A stretch of 64,000 nt of DNA from a virus: positions 1-64,000 of IMG/VR virus record IMGVR_UViG_3300027758_000008; one strand, written 5' to 3'. Position numbers and translations under genes: made by a program. Below the pieces are notes generated by a model. It saw nothing but the letters and a program-made list of their open reading frames with translations, did no database searches and had not been told where the DNA came from. Shown piece after piece: positions 6,648 through 15,547 of the stretch. Each line of letters opens with the position of its first letter. Within the stretch, counting starts at the first letter, position 1.

Positions 6648-7607
6648 TTATGACTGGTCGCCAACAGTAAGCACCCCAGCAGTATGCTTGATGTCTGTTG
6701 CGACTTTATCCCAGTTAGTGCCGGTTGCAATTTCCGCATCGGTCGGAGATTTGCCGCCGTTGGTTTCATCCCACGCATAGCCCTTCAAGCCAAGACCAAA
6801 CGTGTAATCAACCTGCATTGTAGTTTCAATGCGCTGGTTGCCGTTAGTGGTCTCGATGTTGCTGATTACGTCGCCTGCATCATGAACTACTGCCGCACCT
6901 TCAACCAGTGAAAGCACTTTGTAGTCAGTGGTCGATACAGTCAGTGCTGGCGCATCGGTAACAACAACCATCTTGCCTAAGATATCCACAACGCGCACGT
7001 TTTGCGCTTGGAACAGCTGAGGCGTGTTAGTCAGGTTCTGACCAACCAAGTTGTGGTAAGTCGCACCATTCATAATCTGACAAACCAGATTGCCTGAGTG
7101 GTCACCAAACAGCGCATGAGCAGCGTTCATTGCTGAGTAGGTGACAGGGGCGGTCGCTGAAACGTCATTGGTAGCCGATGCCTGATTCTCGATAGCTGCA
7201 ACCAGTGCCGCAATAGCGGTGTTTAACTGGTCTTGCATCATAGCTTCAGCAAAGTTACGGCTGGCAACTTCGATACCGCGTGCGGTAGGTTGGCGCAACC
7301 AAGTAAGCTGTGAAGGCTCATAACGAATCGGGCCAAAGCCGCCAGCGATTTTAACGCTTGAGTGCTTCAACTGAGTCAGGTCAGTCGCAGACGCAGAAGA
7401 GTTAGACGCGTAACGGTCAACACGACGCTGCGCAGAGTGAATAGCCGCAAAGAATGATTCTTGCAGGAAGTCACCGTCGAAACCTTCTGTAGTCAAACGG
7501 ATTGCACCGGCAGACGCTTGGTTAAACTTATCAACCATCTGTGCCAGAGTTTCAATTGTGGCAGGCATGATATATTCGTTAAATACCTGCATATCTGATA
7601 AAGCCAT
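6648..7607 (-). CDS. Major capsid protein
   Basis: This 319-residue protein follows the scaffold gene directly, as expected of a coat protein. Conserved-looking parts include the N-terminal helix (FNEYIMPATIETLAQMVDKFNQAS) and the central RYEPSQLTWLRQPTARGIEVASRNF. It would assemble into the procapsid shell with the portal and scaffold. The unit B protein is almost identical except for a short patch near residue 157 (ATAPVTYS against ATDGISYS) and one L/K change. I assign it by order, size and near-invariance, not by a known motif. Confidence 0.82.
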   Translation of the reverse strand: MALSDMQVFNEYIMPATIETLAQMVDKFNQASAGAIRLTTEGFDGDFLQESFFAAIHSAQRRVDRYASNSSASATDLTQLKHSSVKIAGGFGPIRYEPSQLTWLRQPTARGIEVASRNFAEAMMQDQLNTAIAALVAAIENQASATNDVSATAPVTYSAMNAAHALFGDHSGNLVCQIMNGATYHNLVGQNLTNTPQLFQAQNVRVVDILGKMVVVTDAPALTVSTTDYKVLSLVEGAAVVHDAGDVISNIETTNGNQRIETTMQVDYTFGLGLKGYAWDETNGGKSPTDAEIATGTNWDKVATDIKHTAGVLTVGDQS

Positions 7608-7615
7608 AAATCACC

Positions 7616-8326
7616 TCAATTTGGTAAGTTAAATTTACTTGCAAAATAGGCAGCGCGACTATTCTTGTCGCCGCCAATGTCGGCCTTTGAGGTGGCACGG
7701 CCCCCGTTACCTGGCCCATTTAAAAGCCCGCCGCCGGTTGTAACGACAGTGGTTTTTAGTAATGGTGCAAAGCTGGCATCCTGTTTGATTTCCGCTTTGA
7801 ACTCTTCCAAACTCAATGATGTGGCACGGCCTTCATCATCAAGAAAAACTACTTTTCCGGTTTCCGCGTTAACGTCAATCCGGTCGGAGATAAGGCGCTT
7901 AAACGCTCTACCGCCTGTGTCTGTTGCCAATTCTGCCGCGAGGTCAGAAACTAACTCATTTCGTTTACCGGCTTTAATCTGGCCGGTCAATTCGTCGAGC
8001 TTTCCTGTTAACTCATTAATCCGCGATTCGCTGCGGGATTTAAGGTCGTCAATCTGCTCTTGATACTGCTTTTCGATTTCGGCAGCATCACCTTTTGTTC
8101 TTGCCTTCTCCATAGCTTCCGCTTTAGCCTTTTCGATAGCTTCCAGCTTCTGCGCTTCAAACTCACTTAATTGAGTCTGCGCTTGCTTCCACTTGCTGTC
8201 TAAATCGTTCGCGGTCTGCTTAACTTTCAGCATACCCTTATGGCTAAAACCTTCACCGTCCTCCACATATTGCTCTTTTGCGAAATCCGGTAATTCCTCG
8301 TATTGCTCTTTGGTTAGTTCTGACAT
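7616..8326 (-). CDS. Capsid scaffold protein
   Basis: This 236-residue, highly charged, helical protein (residues about 30-130 rich in K, E, Q and A) fits an internal scaffold that shapes the procapsid and then leaves. It lies between portal and major capsid genes. ATG 8326 is preferred over a GTG two codons upstream. The C-terminus (GGRATSKADIGGDKNSRAAYFASKFNLPN) is conserved in unit B and may contact the coat. The helical part could form a coiled coil. Confidence 0.75.
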   Translation of the reverse strand: MSELTKEQYEELPDFAKEQYVEDGEGFSHKGMLKVKQTANDLDSKWKQAQTQLSEFEAQKLEAIEKAKAEAMEKARTKGDAAEIEKQYQEQIDDLKSRSESRINELTGKLDELTGQIKAGKRNELVSDLAAELATDTGGRAFKRLISDRIDVNAETGKVVFLDDEGRATSLSLEEFKAEIKQDASFAPLLKTTVVTTGGGLLNGPGNGGRATSKADIGGDKNSRAAYFASKFNLPN

Positions 8327-8335
8327 TGGCACGGC

Positions 8336-9880
8336 CTATGTTTCTTGAGGCTCCACGGGAGTCTCTTCTTCTGGGATATTTTGTACCGATTGGTTTACGT
8401 TGTCAACTGGTCGGGCCACCGGTGCGTCTGCGGCTTCCATTTCCAATTCTTCAACGATTACGTCTATCTCTTCGCTAGTCCACCCACCTTTCTCAAGTTG
8501 GCGCATGAATTCTTTCTGGCTGATTTCGCGGTCAATGCGCAATTCACGCAACACGCGAACCTCATCGACAGTCAGTCGTGGCGTCGCAAAGTCGCGAGGC
8601 AAGTCAATGGATACTTCGCCACTACTGCCTTCAAACACCATGCAATATTCGATGACGCGAATAAATGCACTTTCGATACTGGTCGCCAATGATTCAAGCA
8701 TAGCATTCTGGTCGCTGGCATTAATGTCTGCCTCAGTCGCTGTCATGGTGTCAACGTCAGACTTAACTGCCCCACCCATCTCTGATATTTCTTTTTTGTT
8801 GTGCTCGAAATACCACTGGAAATCCGACATTTCAGCCGAAGCACTTTTAACGTCTACTGTCACGCCATCGGGGAGATTGTTTACTGAACCTGGACCTGTG
8901 GCGACGTATGCACGGCCATTGTTTGACTGCTTAAATAACTCAGCATCGCCCTCTTTCCACCCTTCAGTGTAGGTGGTAGGCGCTAAGTTACGCTGAGTCT
9001 CTTTGTAAGCAGCAGACACGCGATAGCGGTGCAAGGTCTTTAAGCAGACAGGGTAAATGTAGCCCATGCCGCACGGCAGCTTATGGTCCTTGATTTTCTC
9101 AAGTGACACGAATTCAGCAGGGATATACTTTAATGGTGCGCCACCAACCATCACATAGGAGCGTTCACCCTTCTGCTGTTTCTTGTTGCTGTTGTAAATG
9201 ATTTTCTGCTGGTAGTAATTGCCTTCGTCATCGAGCGCCAGGATCAAGTAAGATTCAATGTCGTCATGACTCATTGTCTCTTCGTCGAATTCCGTGCCGC
9301 GCTCAAGCAATGCGAGAAACGCCAACTGCGTCACGCCGTTACGCTTGCCGAATGCCCAGTTAACCACGTTCTTTCGCGAGTAGACTTTAATCTTTGCGCG
9401 AGGGTTCGCTGCGTCTGATTGCTCTTTGCTAACGTCGGTTAGGTCAACATCACCCAATCCGTTATAGTCAGCAGCCACGACACACCAGTTATCAACCAGT
9501 GAATCCGATGCGGCGACCTCCATCAACTCGTAAATCGAACAGCCGTTGCCGTCAGCATCTTCTTCAAGGTAATCAAGCGGAATGTCTGTTGCCGTATCAT
9601 CTATGCGCATCTTGCCAAGCAGTGAGCGTAGTGTCTTGGCTGGGTAATCATCAAATTCAGCGCCAGCGATAAATTCACGATAGCGGATAATCGCGTCATC
9701 TGTATCAGTGTCAACCTGTGACGGGTGCGGTAGGTAGGTGTAAGTCATGGACTTAACCCTGTCCTCACCTTGCAAACAATCCTCAGCAACTGACATTTGG
9801 AGCGCTGCGAATGGATAGTCTGGGTGAGATTCAATGCTCACCACTACCTTTGTTCTAATGCCATTGCTGATAATGTACAT
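8336..9880 (-). CDS. Portal protein
   Basis: This 514-residue protein has the size and place of a portal: downstream of terminase and minor head genes and upstream of scaffold. It carries long helical wings and an acidic C-terminus (IDVIVEELEMEAADAP). It would form the dodecameric ring through which DNA enters and leaves. It resembles DUF4055-type portals, from memory only. The unit B version has clustered substitutions near residues 315-330 and 440. An orphan operator-like palindrome lies 38 bases upstream of its start. Confidence 0.75.
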   Translation of the reverse strand: MYIISNGIRTKVVVSIESHPDYPFAALQMSVAEDCLQGEDRVKSMTYTYLPHPSQVDTDTDDAIIRYREFIAGAEFDDYPAKTLRSLLGKMRIDDTATDIPLDYLEEDADGNGCSIYELMEVAASDSLVDNWCVVAADYNGLGDVDLTDVSKEQSDAANPRAKIKVYSRKNVVNWAFGKRNGVTQLAFLALLERGTEFDEETMSHDDIESYLILALDDEGNYYQQKIIYNSNKKQQKGERSYVMVGGAPLKYIPAEFVSLEKIKDHKLPCGMGYIYPVCLKTLHRYRVSAAYKETQRNLAPTTYTEGWKEGDAELFKQSNNGRAYVATGPGSVNNLPDGVTVDVKSASAEMSDFQWYFEHNKKEISEMGGAVKSDVDTMTATEADINASDQNAMLESLATSIESAFIRVIEYCMVFEGSSGEVSIDLPRDFATPRLTVDEVRVLRELRIDREISQKEFMRQLEKGGWTSEEIDVIVEELEMEAADAPVARPVDNVNQSVQNIPEEETPVEPQET

Positions 9881-9917
9881 AATTAACCTTTACCTGTTTT
9901 GCTCCAATTTTAGCCAC

Positions 9918-9928
9918 TGGTCTAACCA
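9918..9928. promoter_or_regulatory. Orphan operator-like palindrome
   Basis: TGGTCTAACCA lies in the 49-base gap between the portal and minor head genes. Unlike the other palindromes, no -10-like hexamer stands 30 bases away on either strand. It is kept in unit B (49437-49447). It may be a relic of a lost accessory promoter or a regulator site inside the late operon. Confidence 0.45.
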
Positions 9929-9929
9929 C

Positions 9930-11030
9930 TTACAAGCCCAATCGCTTAAATACTGTCGATTCCTCTTGCTCAAGCTCGTTTAATGTGATTGTGCGGCCTG
10001 TCATATCGGTGAATTTGGATAGCGATAATTTGCCATCGAGAAACAGTTTGGCCCTTGTGGTACCAAGCGATGATTCAACAAACCATCTAGGCTGTCTGCG
10101 TAACCATGCCTCGTGACTGGTGTCACTTCTAACCGTTGTCGGGTCGAATGCGTCTTTGTCACGCTTGCCTCTGTACTTTGGCTTACCATCCGTGCTGGCT
10201 TCTTTCTTCTCGAATGCTTCTTTTGCTGCCGGTCCTGATTTGCCGCCTATGGCAACCTGTTGGCCGGTTAACTCGAATCCTTCTGGACCGTAGATTAGTG
10301 TTGAGCGGCAGTTTGGGTGCAACGGAGGAATCGGTAACTTCGGGTCGTCAGCCTTAAATCGTTTCTTTGAGTTAGTCCGACAAATTAAACTAGTCCTGTT
10401 ATCCCACACGGCGACAAATATCGCCTCCTGATAGTATTTAGGATGCGCAGATACGTTAGCCCGCCTTGCCTGCTGTACGTAATGCGTGAAAGCTGTTCTG
10501 GCCAATGACTCAGCGCGGGTTTTCAGTGTACCGTCAAACTCAGCACGTATATTCTTTAGCACCTGGTTGACTGTCTCGGCGCGTGAATAGCCCTGTCGAA
10601 CCATTGACATAATGCGTTGATTTCTTCCAGCGTTATTGCCAGTAATGAATTCATCCCAGAAACCAGCCTGCTTTGACTGCTCCATGACAATCATTTGCTC
10701 ACCGATGAACGATAGAATCTCATTCTTTGCCGGTGGCGTTAGCTCAGTGTTGCGCAGCATGTAACGCACCTCATACAATGCCGCCTCTTGCATATCCTTG
10801 GTGTAATCTGCCCAGCCTGAATTCAACTCGATAATGCGTTGTATGCGCTTCTCGATAGTCTCAAGCTGCTTTGGTGTGCGTGGCAAGCCGCCGTCGATGA
10901 TGAGCAGCCTGATTAGCCGGTACGTTTCCTCTAACCCTGGATAAACAGACGCGTTGATATACCCTGAATTTAACCTATCAAGGTATACCTCGTGCATTAA
11001 TTGTGCGTCTAGGTTTATTGTGATTGTCAT
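9930..11030 (-). CDS. Minor head protein (SPP1 gp7 / Mu gpF-like)
   Basis: This 366-residue protein carries the gpF-type signature: AVWDNRTSLICRTNSKKRF followed by PPLHPNCRSTLIYG. Such proteins sit inside the head near the portal and help early DNA ejection or capsid assembly. The ATG overlaps the stop of the SGNH gene by one base (ATTAAAG context). In unit B the second motif reads PPLHYFCRS and the gene is coupled directly to the large terminase. The C-terminal 100 residues are basic. Confidence 0.78.
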   Translation of the reverse strand: MTITINLDAQLMHEVYLDRLNSGYINASVYPGLEETYRLIRLLIIDGGLPRTPKQLETIEKRIQRIIELNSGWADYTKDMQEAALYEVRYMLRNTELTPPAKNEILSFIGEQMIVMEQSKQAGFWDEFITGNNAGRNQRIMSMVRQGYSRAETVNQVLKNIRAEFDGTLKTRAESLARTAFTHYVQQARRANVSAHPKYYQEAIFVAVWDNRTSLICRTNSKKRFKADDPKLPIPPLHPNCRSTLIYGPEGFELTGQQVAIGGKSGPAAKEAFEKKEASTDGKPKYRGKRDKDAFDPTTVRSDTSHEAWLRRQPRWFVESSLGTTRAKLFLDGKLSLSKFTDMTGRTITLNELEQEESTVFKRLGL

Positions 11031-12490
11031 TAAAGCCCGTAATGAGTCAGGTTGAACATCTGCGCCTGAGCGATATTAATATCTACATCAAATGTGCCAG
11101 CGTCAGCGCTGATTGCAAATCGCAAGCTTGAGACACCTTCAGGAACTTCAAGCTCAACACTAAGTGTTGTTGCGTCTACGCTTACCGCTGCCTGTCTCAT
11201 CATGTATACGCGGTCAACTGAATTGACGGTAACATCGTATTGCACAAAAACACTAAGCTCACACGAGCCGCTGTTTATGGTATTACTAAACCGCATCACA
11301 CACAGGTATGTGTCGCCCTCGGTAACGTTCCAACGGCTAGAGTTAATAAATAACTGGCTATTAACCCAGTTAACTTGCCATGTGTTACCTATTCCAAGCG
11401 ACGTTTCTGCCAGTGACTGAGTATTTTGATTTCCGTTAGTGGCCCAATTATTCGGCAGCCCTGCGCCGTATGTTCCAGTTGTAAAGCACCCATTCGGATT
11501 CAATATAACACTGTCAATTGTGTAATCGTCTATCCTTGGTAGTGGCGTATAGTACCTATTATTTAGGTAGTCATCTGCCAATTTGTAACCGGCTGTTTGT
11601 TCTGCTGCTGGGTCTGGATGGGTTCCATCCGATGATGCGCCACTAACCCATGCGCCGGTCGATGGGTCGGTTAACTCGTCCCATATGCCGAAGCACTTAA
11701 TTCCTTTCTTCCTAGCTGTTACATAGTCGTATAAGTTAGCCTCAAAAACATACTCGCTACGTGCAGCTGTATCATGCGGAGGAGCCATAATCATAAGAGG
11801 CTCTGAACCTATACCGGAAACATAATCCAAACATGTAGCAATGTTATCCCTATGCTCTATAAGCGTAACGCCTGCCGCATAATCATTGGTCGCCTCCATA
11901 ACAGTTACGAGCGTGCCGTCTATATCGGACAGCCTTGCAATCATCTGGTTTGTGTTATTACCTCCAACGCCAGCATTAGTTTTAAAAACCACTGCGCCGC
12001 CACTGTTTCTAGCGAACCATGTGCCAAAATTATTGATAGCCTCACTGATTGAGTTGCCAAACACGCATAGCTGTTCCTGCCCACTGTTCAGTTTTGTTCT
12101 GACCAAACTAGCAACCCCGCCACTCGACTTAACTTCGTATTCGCCGTCTGCGGCCTGAACCTTGATAGAATCAATTGACGTAAATGAAACGCCTTTGCCC
12201 GAGAAATAACCAGAAGCCGTTACAGTTGCGATTGAATCAGGCGTTGAGTAATTCCAGATTCTAGGCGTTGCGTTATCGCACTTAGCCATTGCGGTAAGGA
12301 TATCGCCGTCAGTGGTGATATATGCCAAGACGCTGCCGTTAGAGCAAACGCAATTGACAGTCGATAATTCTGAACTGAAAGTGTAGCCGGTGAAATAGGT
12401 GTGTTGTGATACTTCTTCGACAGTGTCGTCTGTTACGTATCTAAATTTAACCGCCGAGATTCTGTCAACGTTCAATGCCTGGAATGCCAT
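11030..12490 (-). CDS. Second SGNH-hydrolase fibre, unit A only
   Basis: This 486-residue protein has an N-terminal domain related to that of 3003-4598 (FRYVTDD...VSQ, then TVTASGYFSGKGVSF...SIKVQAADGEYEV). An SGNH-like hydrolase follows, with GNSISE in place of GDS, GVGGNNTNQ, the weak block III ATND and DGTHPDP. Replacement of the usual GDS aspartate by Asn leaves the nucleophile Ser but may alter activity. It sits between large terminase and minor head genes and is absent from unit B, where those genes are fused by an ATGA overlap. It looks like an inserted duplicate fibre gene. Confidence 0.7.
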   Translation of the reverse strand: MAFQALNVDRISAVKFRYVTDDTVEEVSQHTYFTGYTFSSELSTVNCVCSNGSVLAYITTDGDILTAMAKCDNATPRIWNYSTPDSIATVTASGYFSGKGVSFTSIDSIKVQAADGEYEVKSSGGVASLVRTKLNSGQEQLCVFGNSISEAINNFGTWFARNSGGAVVFKTNAGVGGNNTNQMIARLSDIDGTLVTVMEATNDYAAGVTLIEHRDNIATCLDYVSGIGSEPLMIMAPPHDTAARSEYVFEANLYDYVTARKKGIKCFGIWDELTDPSTGAWVSGASSDGTHPDPAAEQTAGYKLADDYLNNRYYTPLPRIDDYTIDSVILNPNGCFTTGTYGAGLPNNWATNGNQNTQSLAETSLGIGNTWQVNWVNSQLFINSSRWNVTEGDTYLCVMRFSNTINSGSCELSVFVQYDVTVNSVDRVYMMRQAAVSVDATTLSVELEVPEGVSSLRFAISADAGTFDVDINIAQAQMFNLTHYGL

Positions 12491-12547
12491 GGTAAAATTC
12501 CTCTTATGCTATTGGTTAAGTTTAAAGCAATTGTCATGGCAAGTAAA

Positions 12548-13786
12548 TTAACCAAACCTCGGTGCGGCTGCTGGTTTTCTGTGCGTCATCAAATGCTCGC
12601 AAGCGTAACGCAGTGAATCAATAAAATGGTTAAACTCATCTACCGGCTTGTTAATCACTTTGCCGTCCTTATCGACCTGCCAGCAGTAGTTATTAAACTC
12701 TACCATAAATTCAACCAAATGCGCATTGACGATTATTTCAAACTCACTGAGGAAGTCTATGCCAGCGTTAATGGAGTCTTTTCCTTTCATTGCGCCACGA
12801 ATGCGGATGCCTTTAGCATCAAGGTAATCGATTGACTTAGGCTCTGAGCTATCAGCCGTCGTCATGTGGCGGTGACAGTTCATTTCCTTCATCTTGCTGG
12901 CAATGGCCGAATTCTGCATACCTTTCTCGTAGAAACCGTCGTACACGTAAATTTTCTTACCCTTGACATCAATGTAAGTCTGGTTAAATGCTGACGGGTC
13001 GTTAGTGTAACCAAAGTCAAGGCCTTGGACACAGTCAAGCCCTTTAACCTCAGATTCTTTAATCAGGCGAGCCGTGGCGTTATTAAACACAAGCCCTTCT
13101 GCTGTACCCCAATTGCCAAGCGCATATATGTTGTAATAGCGCGGATTGGTCTTTTTCTTGTTCTCCATAACCATCTTGTATTCATCGTCAATGAATGCGT
13201 TATCAAGATATGTCGTGTGAAGTGTGAAAACGCCATCTATTGGGTCATCGAAGAATACGCGCTTAATCCAGTGCTGCTCGCTGATAGGATTAAACGTCAG
13301 AATAATTTGCTTGATGTATTTAGTTTCGCCACGCAAACGCAAGTCAAGCTGCTCGAAGTCCTCTTGCGTTAGCTCCGTGGCCTCTTCGCACCATATGCCG
13401 GTAACGCCTTCGATTGACTTTAGTTTTTCAACGTCGTCTAGGCCGCTGAACATTATCTGCGAGCCGTTCTTTTTGTAGGTAATGGTTTTATCAGTCAGGT
13501 TTACGTCAAACTCTTCTGACAAACCCCATCGGCTTATGATGTTGCGTATGAGCGTAAACACAGACCGTTTTATGGTTCGGTCAACTTTACGTATTACGAG
13601 AAAGTTATGCTTGCAGTCTGATTCTTTGAGAAGGCGATAAACGATTTTGCGTGCGACGATATGTGATTTGCCTGACCCTGCGCCACCCCATAGGATTTGG
13701 TAGCGCGACTGGTCAGTGAATGCCGGTACAAACTTAGGTGACTTCTCCTTTACGTGCTTCCTGAATTTGGCTAGGTCTATTACCAC
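12548..13786 (-). CDS. Large terminase subunit, PBSX/SPP1-like (unit A)
   Basis: This 412-residue packaging motor has Walker A GGAGSGKS near residue 33, Walker B IWCEEATE near residue 130, a coupling region ILTFNP, and an RNase H-like nuclease half with LDFGYTNDPSAF and TTADSSEPKSID. It translocates DNA into the procapsid and cuts the concatemer. It overlaps the small terminase gene by seven bases. The last nine residues (KPAAAPRFG) and 26 bases around them are shared with the otherwise unrelated terminase of unit B, marking a module boundary. Confidence 0.88.
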   Translation of the reverse strand: MVIDLAKFRKHVKEKSPKFVPAFTDQSRYQILWGGAGSGKSHIVARKIVYRLLKESDCKHNFLVIRKVDRTIKRSVFTLIRNIISRWGLSEEFDVNLTDKTITYKKNGSQIMFSGLDDVEKLKSIEGVTGIWCEEATELTQEDFEQLDLRLRGETKYIKQIILTFNPISEQHWIKRVFFDDPIDGVFTLHTTYLDNAFIDDEYKMVMENKKKTNPRYYNIYALGNWGTAEGLVFNNATARLIKESEVKGLDCVQGLDFGYTNDPSAFNQTYIDVKGKKIYVYDGFYEKGMQNSAIASKMKEMNCHRHMTTADSSEPKSIDYLDAKGIRIRGAMKGKDSINAGIDFLSEFEIIVNAHLVEFMVEFNNYCWQVDKDGKVINKPVDEFNHFIDSLRYACEHLMTHRKPAAAPRFG

Positions 13787-14217
13787 TCATTTTCACCACT
13801 ATCTATCACGCGTTCGGTTACTTCTTTCTTGTCCGCTAACCCTAAATCACGTGCAATAATATTCGGATTAAGCAGGTCTGCCGATGCGCCCTCAAACTTC
13901 TGAGCGCGGATAATTGACTCTACACGCGTTACGACGTCAGAAAAATCTTCGTCCTTACGCCATGAAAACCACGTCTGTTCGGTTATATCAAGAAATATAC
14001 AAAGCCCCCCAATGGTCATTGCTCGCATCTTTGCCATTGGCTCATGTGAAGCTACACCTTGGAAGAATGAAACCTTATCCTCGTATAACGGGTTTTCTTC
14101 TACCCACTGGAAATATTCTTGGCAAGCTTCCCATAAAGCTTCATGACTAGCGAACAGCTTGTCTCTACCGTGCTTTGTACGTGCTTTCCAGAATTGGTTT
14201 CCTTTCGGGGCTGGCAT
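13780..14217 (-). CDS. Small terminase subunit, P22 gp3-like
   Basis: This 145-residue protein begins MPAPKGNQFWKARTKHGRDKLF, a start typical of P22 gp3-type DNA-packaging proteins. A helix-turn-helix-like part follows (IGGLCIFLDITEQTWFSWRKD). It recognises the pac site and presents DNA to the large subunit. ATG 14217 is preferred over GTG 14226. It is the first gene after the late promoter candidate. Unit B has a different small terminase here. Confidence 0.78.
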   Translation of the reverse strand: MPAPKGNQFWKARTKHGRDKLFASHEALWEACQEYFQWVEENPLYEDKVSFFQGVASHEPMAKMRAMTIGGLCIFLDITEQTWFSWRKDEDFSDVVTRVESIIRAQKFEGASADLLNPNIIARDLGLADKKEVTERVIDSGENEW

Positions 14218-14245
14218 ATCAATCACCGTTAATTAATCAGTCTTA

Positions 14246-14251
14246 AATATA
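14246..14251 (-). promoter_or_regulatory. Candidate late-operon promoter (-10 only)
   Basis: On the minus strand TGTGGTATATTTAAG stands between the terminator and the small terminase start. It gives an extended -10-like TATATT with no -35, because the terminator T-run fills that place. The stretch is identical in unit B at 53174-53179 although the terminase genes differ. An activator-dependent late promoter is a reasonable reading. Confidence 0.45.
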
Positions 14252-14265
14252 CCACATGATAGGAT

Positions 14266-14292
14266 AAAAAAAAGCCCTGCGGATAACAGGGC
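14266..14292 (-). terminator. Rho-independent terminator upstream of terminase genes
   Basis: The stem GCCCTG/CAGGGC with a seven-base loop is followed on the minus strand by eight T. It ends the early minus-strand operon (14.4-17.1 kb) before the late genes. Unit B has the same element at 53194-53220. Confidence 0.8.
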
Positions 14293-14355
14293 AACTGGAG
14301 GGGAAGAAACAAAATGATTTAATCACTCACACCATAGCGGGTTAGTTGTGTGGTG

Positions 14356-14535
14356 TCAATCATTAACCACTAGCGGCTGATAACTAACACCTACCGGTAA
14401 CTGCATAAAATCCAGCTCGTATTCGCTATACATCCATTGTTGAAATGCGTATTCGGCTTCCTGGAGGTTTCGTGCGTCGAATATGTCTACCGAATACTCC
14501 TTACCGCTGATTGTTGTGGATGCGCGGTAGTTCAT
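14356..14535 (-). CDS. Small conserved phage protein (59 aa)
   Basis: This 59-residue protein reads MNYRASTTISGKEYSVDIFDARNLQEAEYAFQQWM and ends PLVVND. Its start overlaps the methyltransferase stop. Unit B has a close homologue (53284-53463) that starts at GTG. It is the last gene of the early operon before the terminator. No function is known to me; the NLQEAE-FQQW helix suggests a small globular protein. Confidence 0.6.
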   Translation of the reverse strand: MNYRASTTISGKEYSVDIFDARNLQEAEYAFQQWMYSEYELDFMQLPVGVSYQPLVVND

Positions 14536-15380
14536 AACAGGCCGCTCTTGAATATGTGAGAAACTACATTAACCGTCCACCCGTTTCCAGAGAGAATTTC
14601 AGCTTGACGCTGGCTTACGCAGTCAAAATAATCGCCTGGAGCGCCAACTATGAGAGCCAATGACCTTTTACCCGGCTTAAAATACCTCCCATTTGCATGG
14701 ATAAAATTCCCATTCCAGCTAGCGTACTGCCTTGCTGTCATAGTTATCCCTTTTGAGCCTCCCTTTGCGATTTTTGAATATTTCTTGGCCTCCTGGAATT
14801 CGCTATTCTTATTCCACCACTCCACCCACCCTTCAGACATTTCAACATAATCAACAATATAGCTTAGAAATGATGATTTATCTTTGTAGAACTTCCCGCC
14901 GTAATCCCAATTGAACCAGTAATACCTAGGTCTTTCACATGGGCTGTAGTCTGACGAATTAATAAAAACAGGCTCAACACCTAATTTATCACTTATAACC
15001 GCAAGGTATTCTTTTTTCATCTTCACGTTTTCAAGCATGAATTTAATGTCAGGATTAACGCTTTTGATGTGATTCAGAATATCAACGTAAACGAAAAACA
15101 ACTTACTGCGTGGGTCGTCAAAGGCCAGCTGCTTGCCTGCAAAGCTAAACCCCTGGCACGGTGAGCCACCAATTAACAAATCAATCGAGGCCCAATCAAT
15201 ATCCCATTCGCGCCACTTGGTAACATCGCCCAGCTGAACCGTGTCAGGATAATTCGCCTGAGTTACTTTAATCGCGTATTTATCCACCTCTGCCGCATAA
15301 TAAACATCTGGCTTAATTCCAATTCTATTCAGCGCAATCTGGCCGCATGATAAGCCGTCAAACAAACTTAATACCTTCAC
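14532..15380 (-). CDS. DNA (cytosine-5-)-methyltransferase
   Basis: This enzyme of about 282 residues has C5-methyltransferase motif I (VLSLFDGLSCGQIAL), motif IV with the catalytic Cys (GGSPCQGFS), motif VI (FMLENVK) and motif VIII-like ERPRYYW. It transfers methyl groups from SAM to cytosine. It is on the short side, with a small target-recognition region. A GTG at 15380 overlaps the upstream TGA and follows GGATGGGGG; ATG 15395 is an alternative start. No restriction endonuclease partner is nearby, so self-protection against host restriction is the likely role. It is absent from unit B. Confidence 0.85.
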   Translation of the reverse strand: MKVLSLFDGLSCGQIALNRIGIKPDVYYAAEVDKYAIKVTQANYPDTVQLGDVTKWREWDIDWASIDLLIGGSPCQGFSFAGKQLAFDDPRSKLFFVYVDILNHIKSVNPDIKFMLENVKMKKEYLAVISDKLGVEPVFINSSDYSPCERPRYYWFNWDYGGKFYKDKSSFLSYIVDYVEMSEGWVEWWNKNSEFQEAKKYSKIAKGGSKGITMTARQYASWNGNFIHANGRYFKPGKRSLALIVGAPGDYFDCVSQRQAEILSGNGWTVNVVSHIFKSGLL

Positions 15381-15547
15381 GACAACAACCCCCATCCAAG
15401 CATAAATAGCCACACAGCCCACCCGAATCCCATCGCAACAACATTACCTTTCGTCTGCTCGATATATTCACCCCATGCAAGTTCAAGCGATGCCCATGCT
15501 ATACCGGCGAATGTGACTACCATGTATGTGTAATAGAATTCGTTCAT
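15377..15547 (-). CDS. Small membrane protein (56 aa)
   Basis: This 56-residue protein has two hydrophobic segments: MVVTFAGIAWASLEL at the N-terminus and the C-terminal AMGFGWAVWLFMLGWGLL, joined by a short charged link (GEYIEQTKG). It overlaps the methyltransferase start. The unit B copy (53631 leftwards) is broken by an amber codon at the Trp after LELA and lacks its own stop. Inner-membrane location is predicted; function is unknown. Confidence 0.6.
   Translation of the reverse strand: MNEFYYTYMVVTFAGIAWASLELAWGEYIEQTKGNVVAMGFGWAVWLFMLGWGLLS

Noticed and set aside
8405-8416. TGGTCGGGCCA near the end of the portal gene (also near 47931)
   Set aside because: It is part of the codons for ARPVDN, has G/C in the centre unlike the family, and no -10 at the fixed distance.
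8400-8972. 190-residue plus-strand ORF inside the portal gene (repeated at 47919-48491)
   Set aside because: It is the antisense shadow of a conserved portal gene; no ribosome binding site or recognisable protein features.
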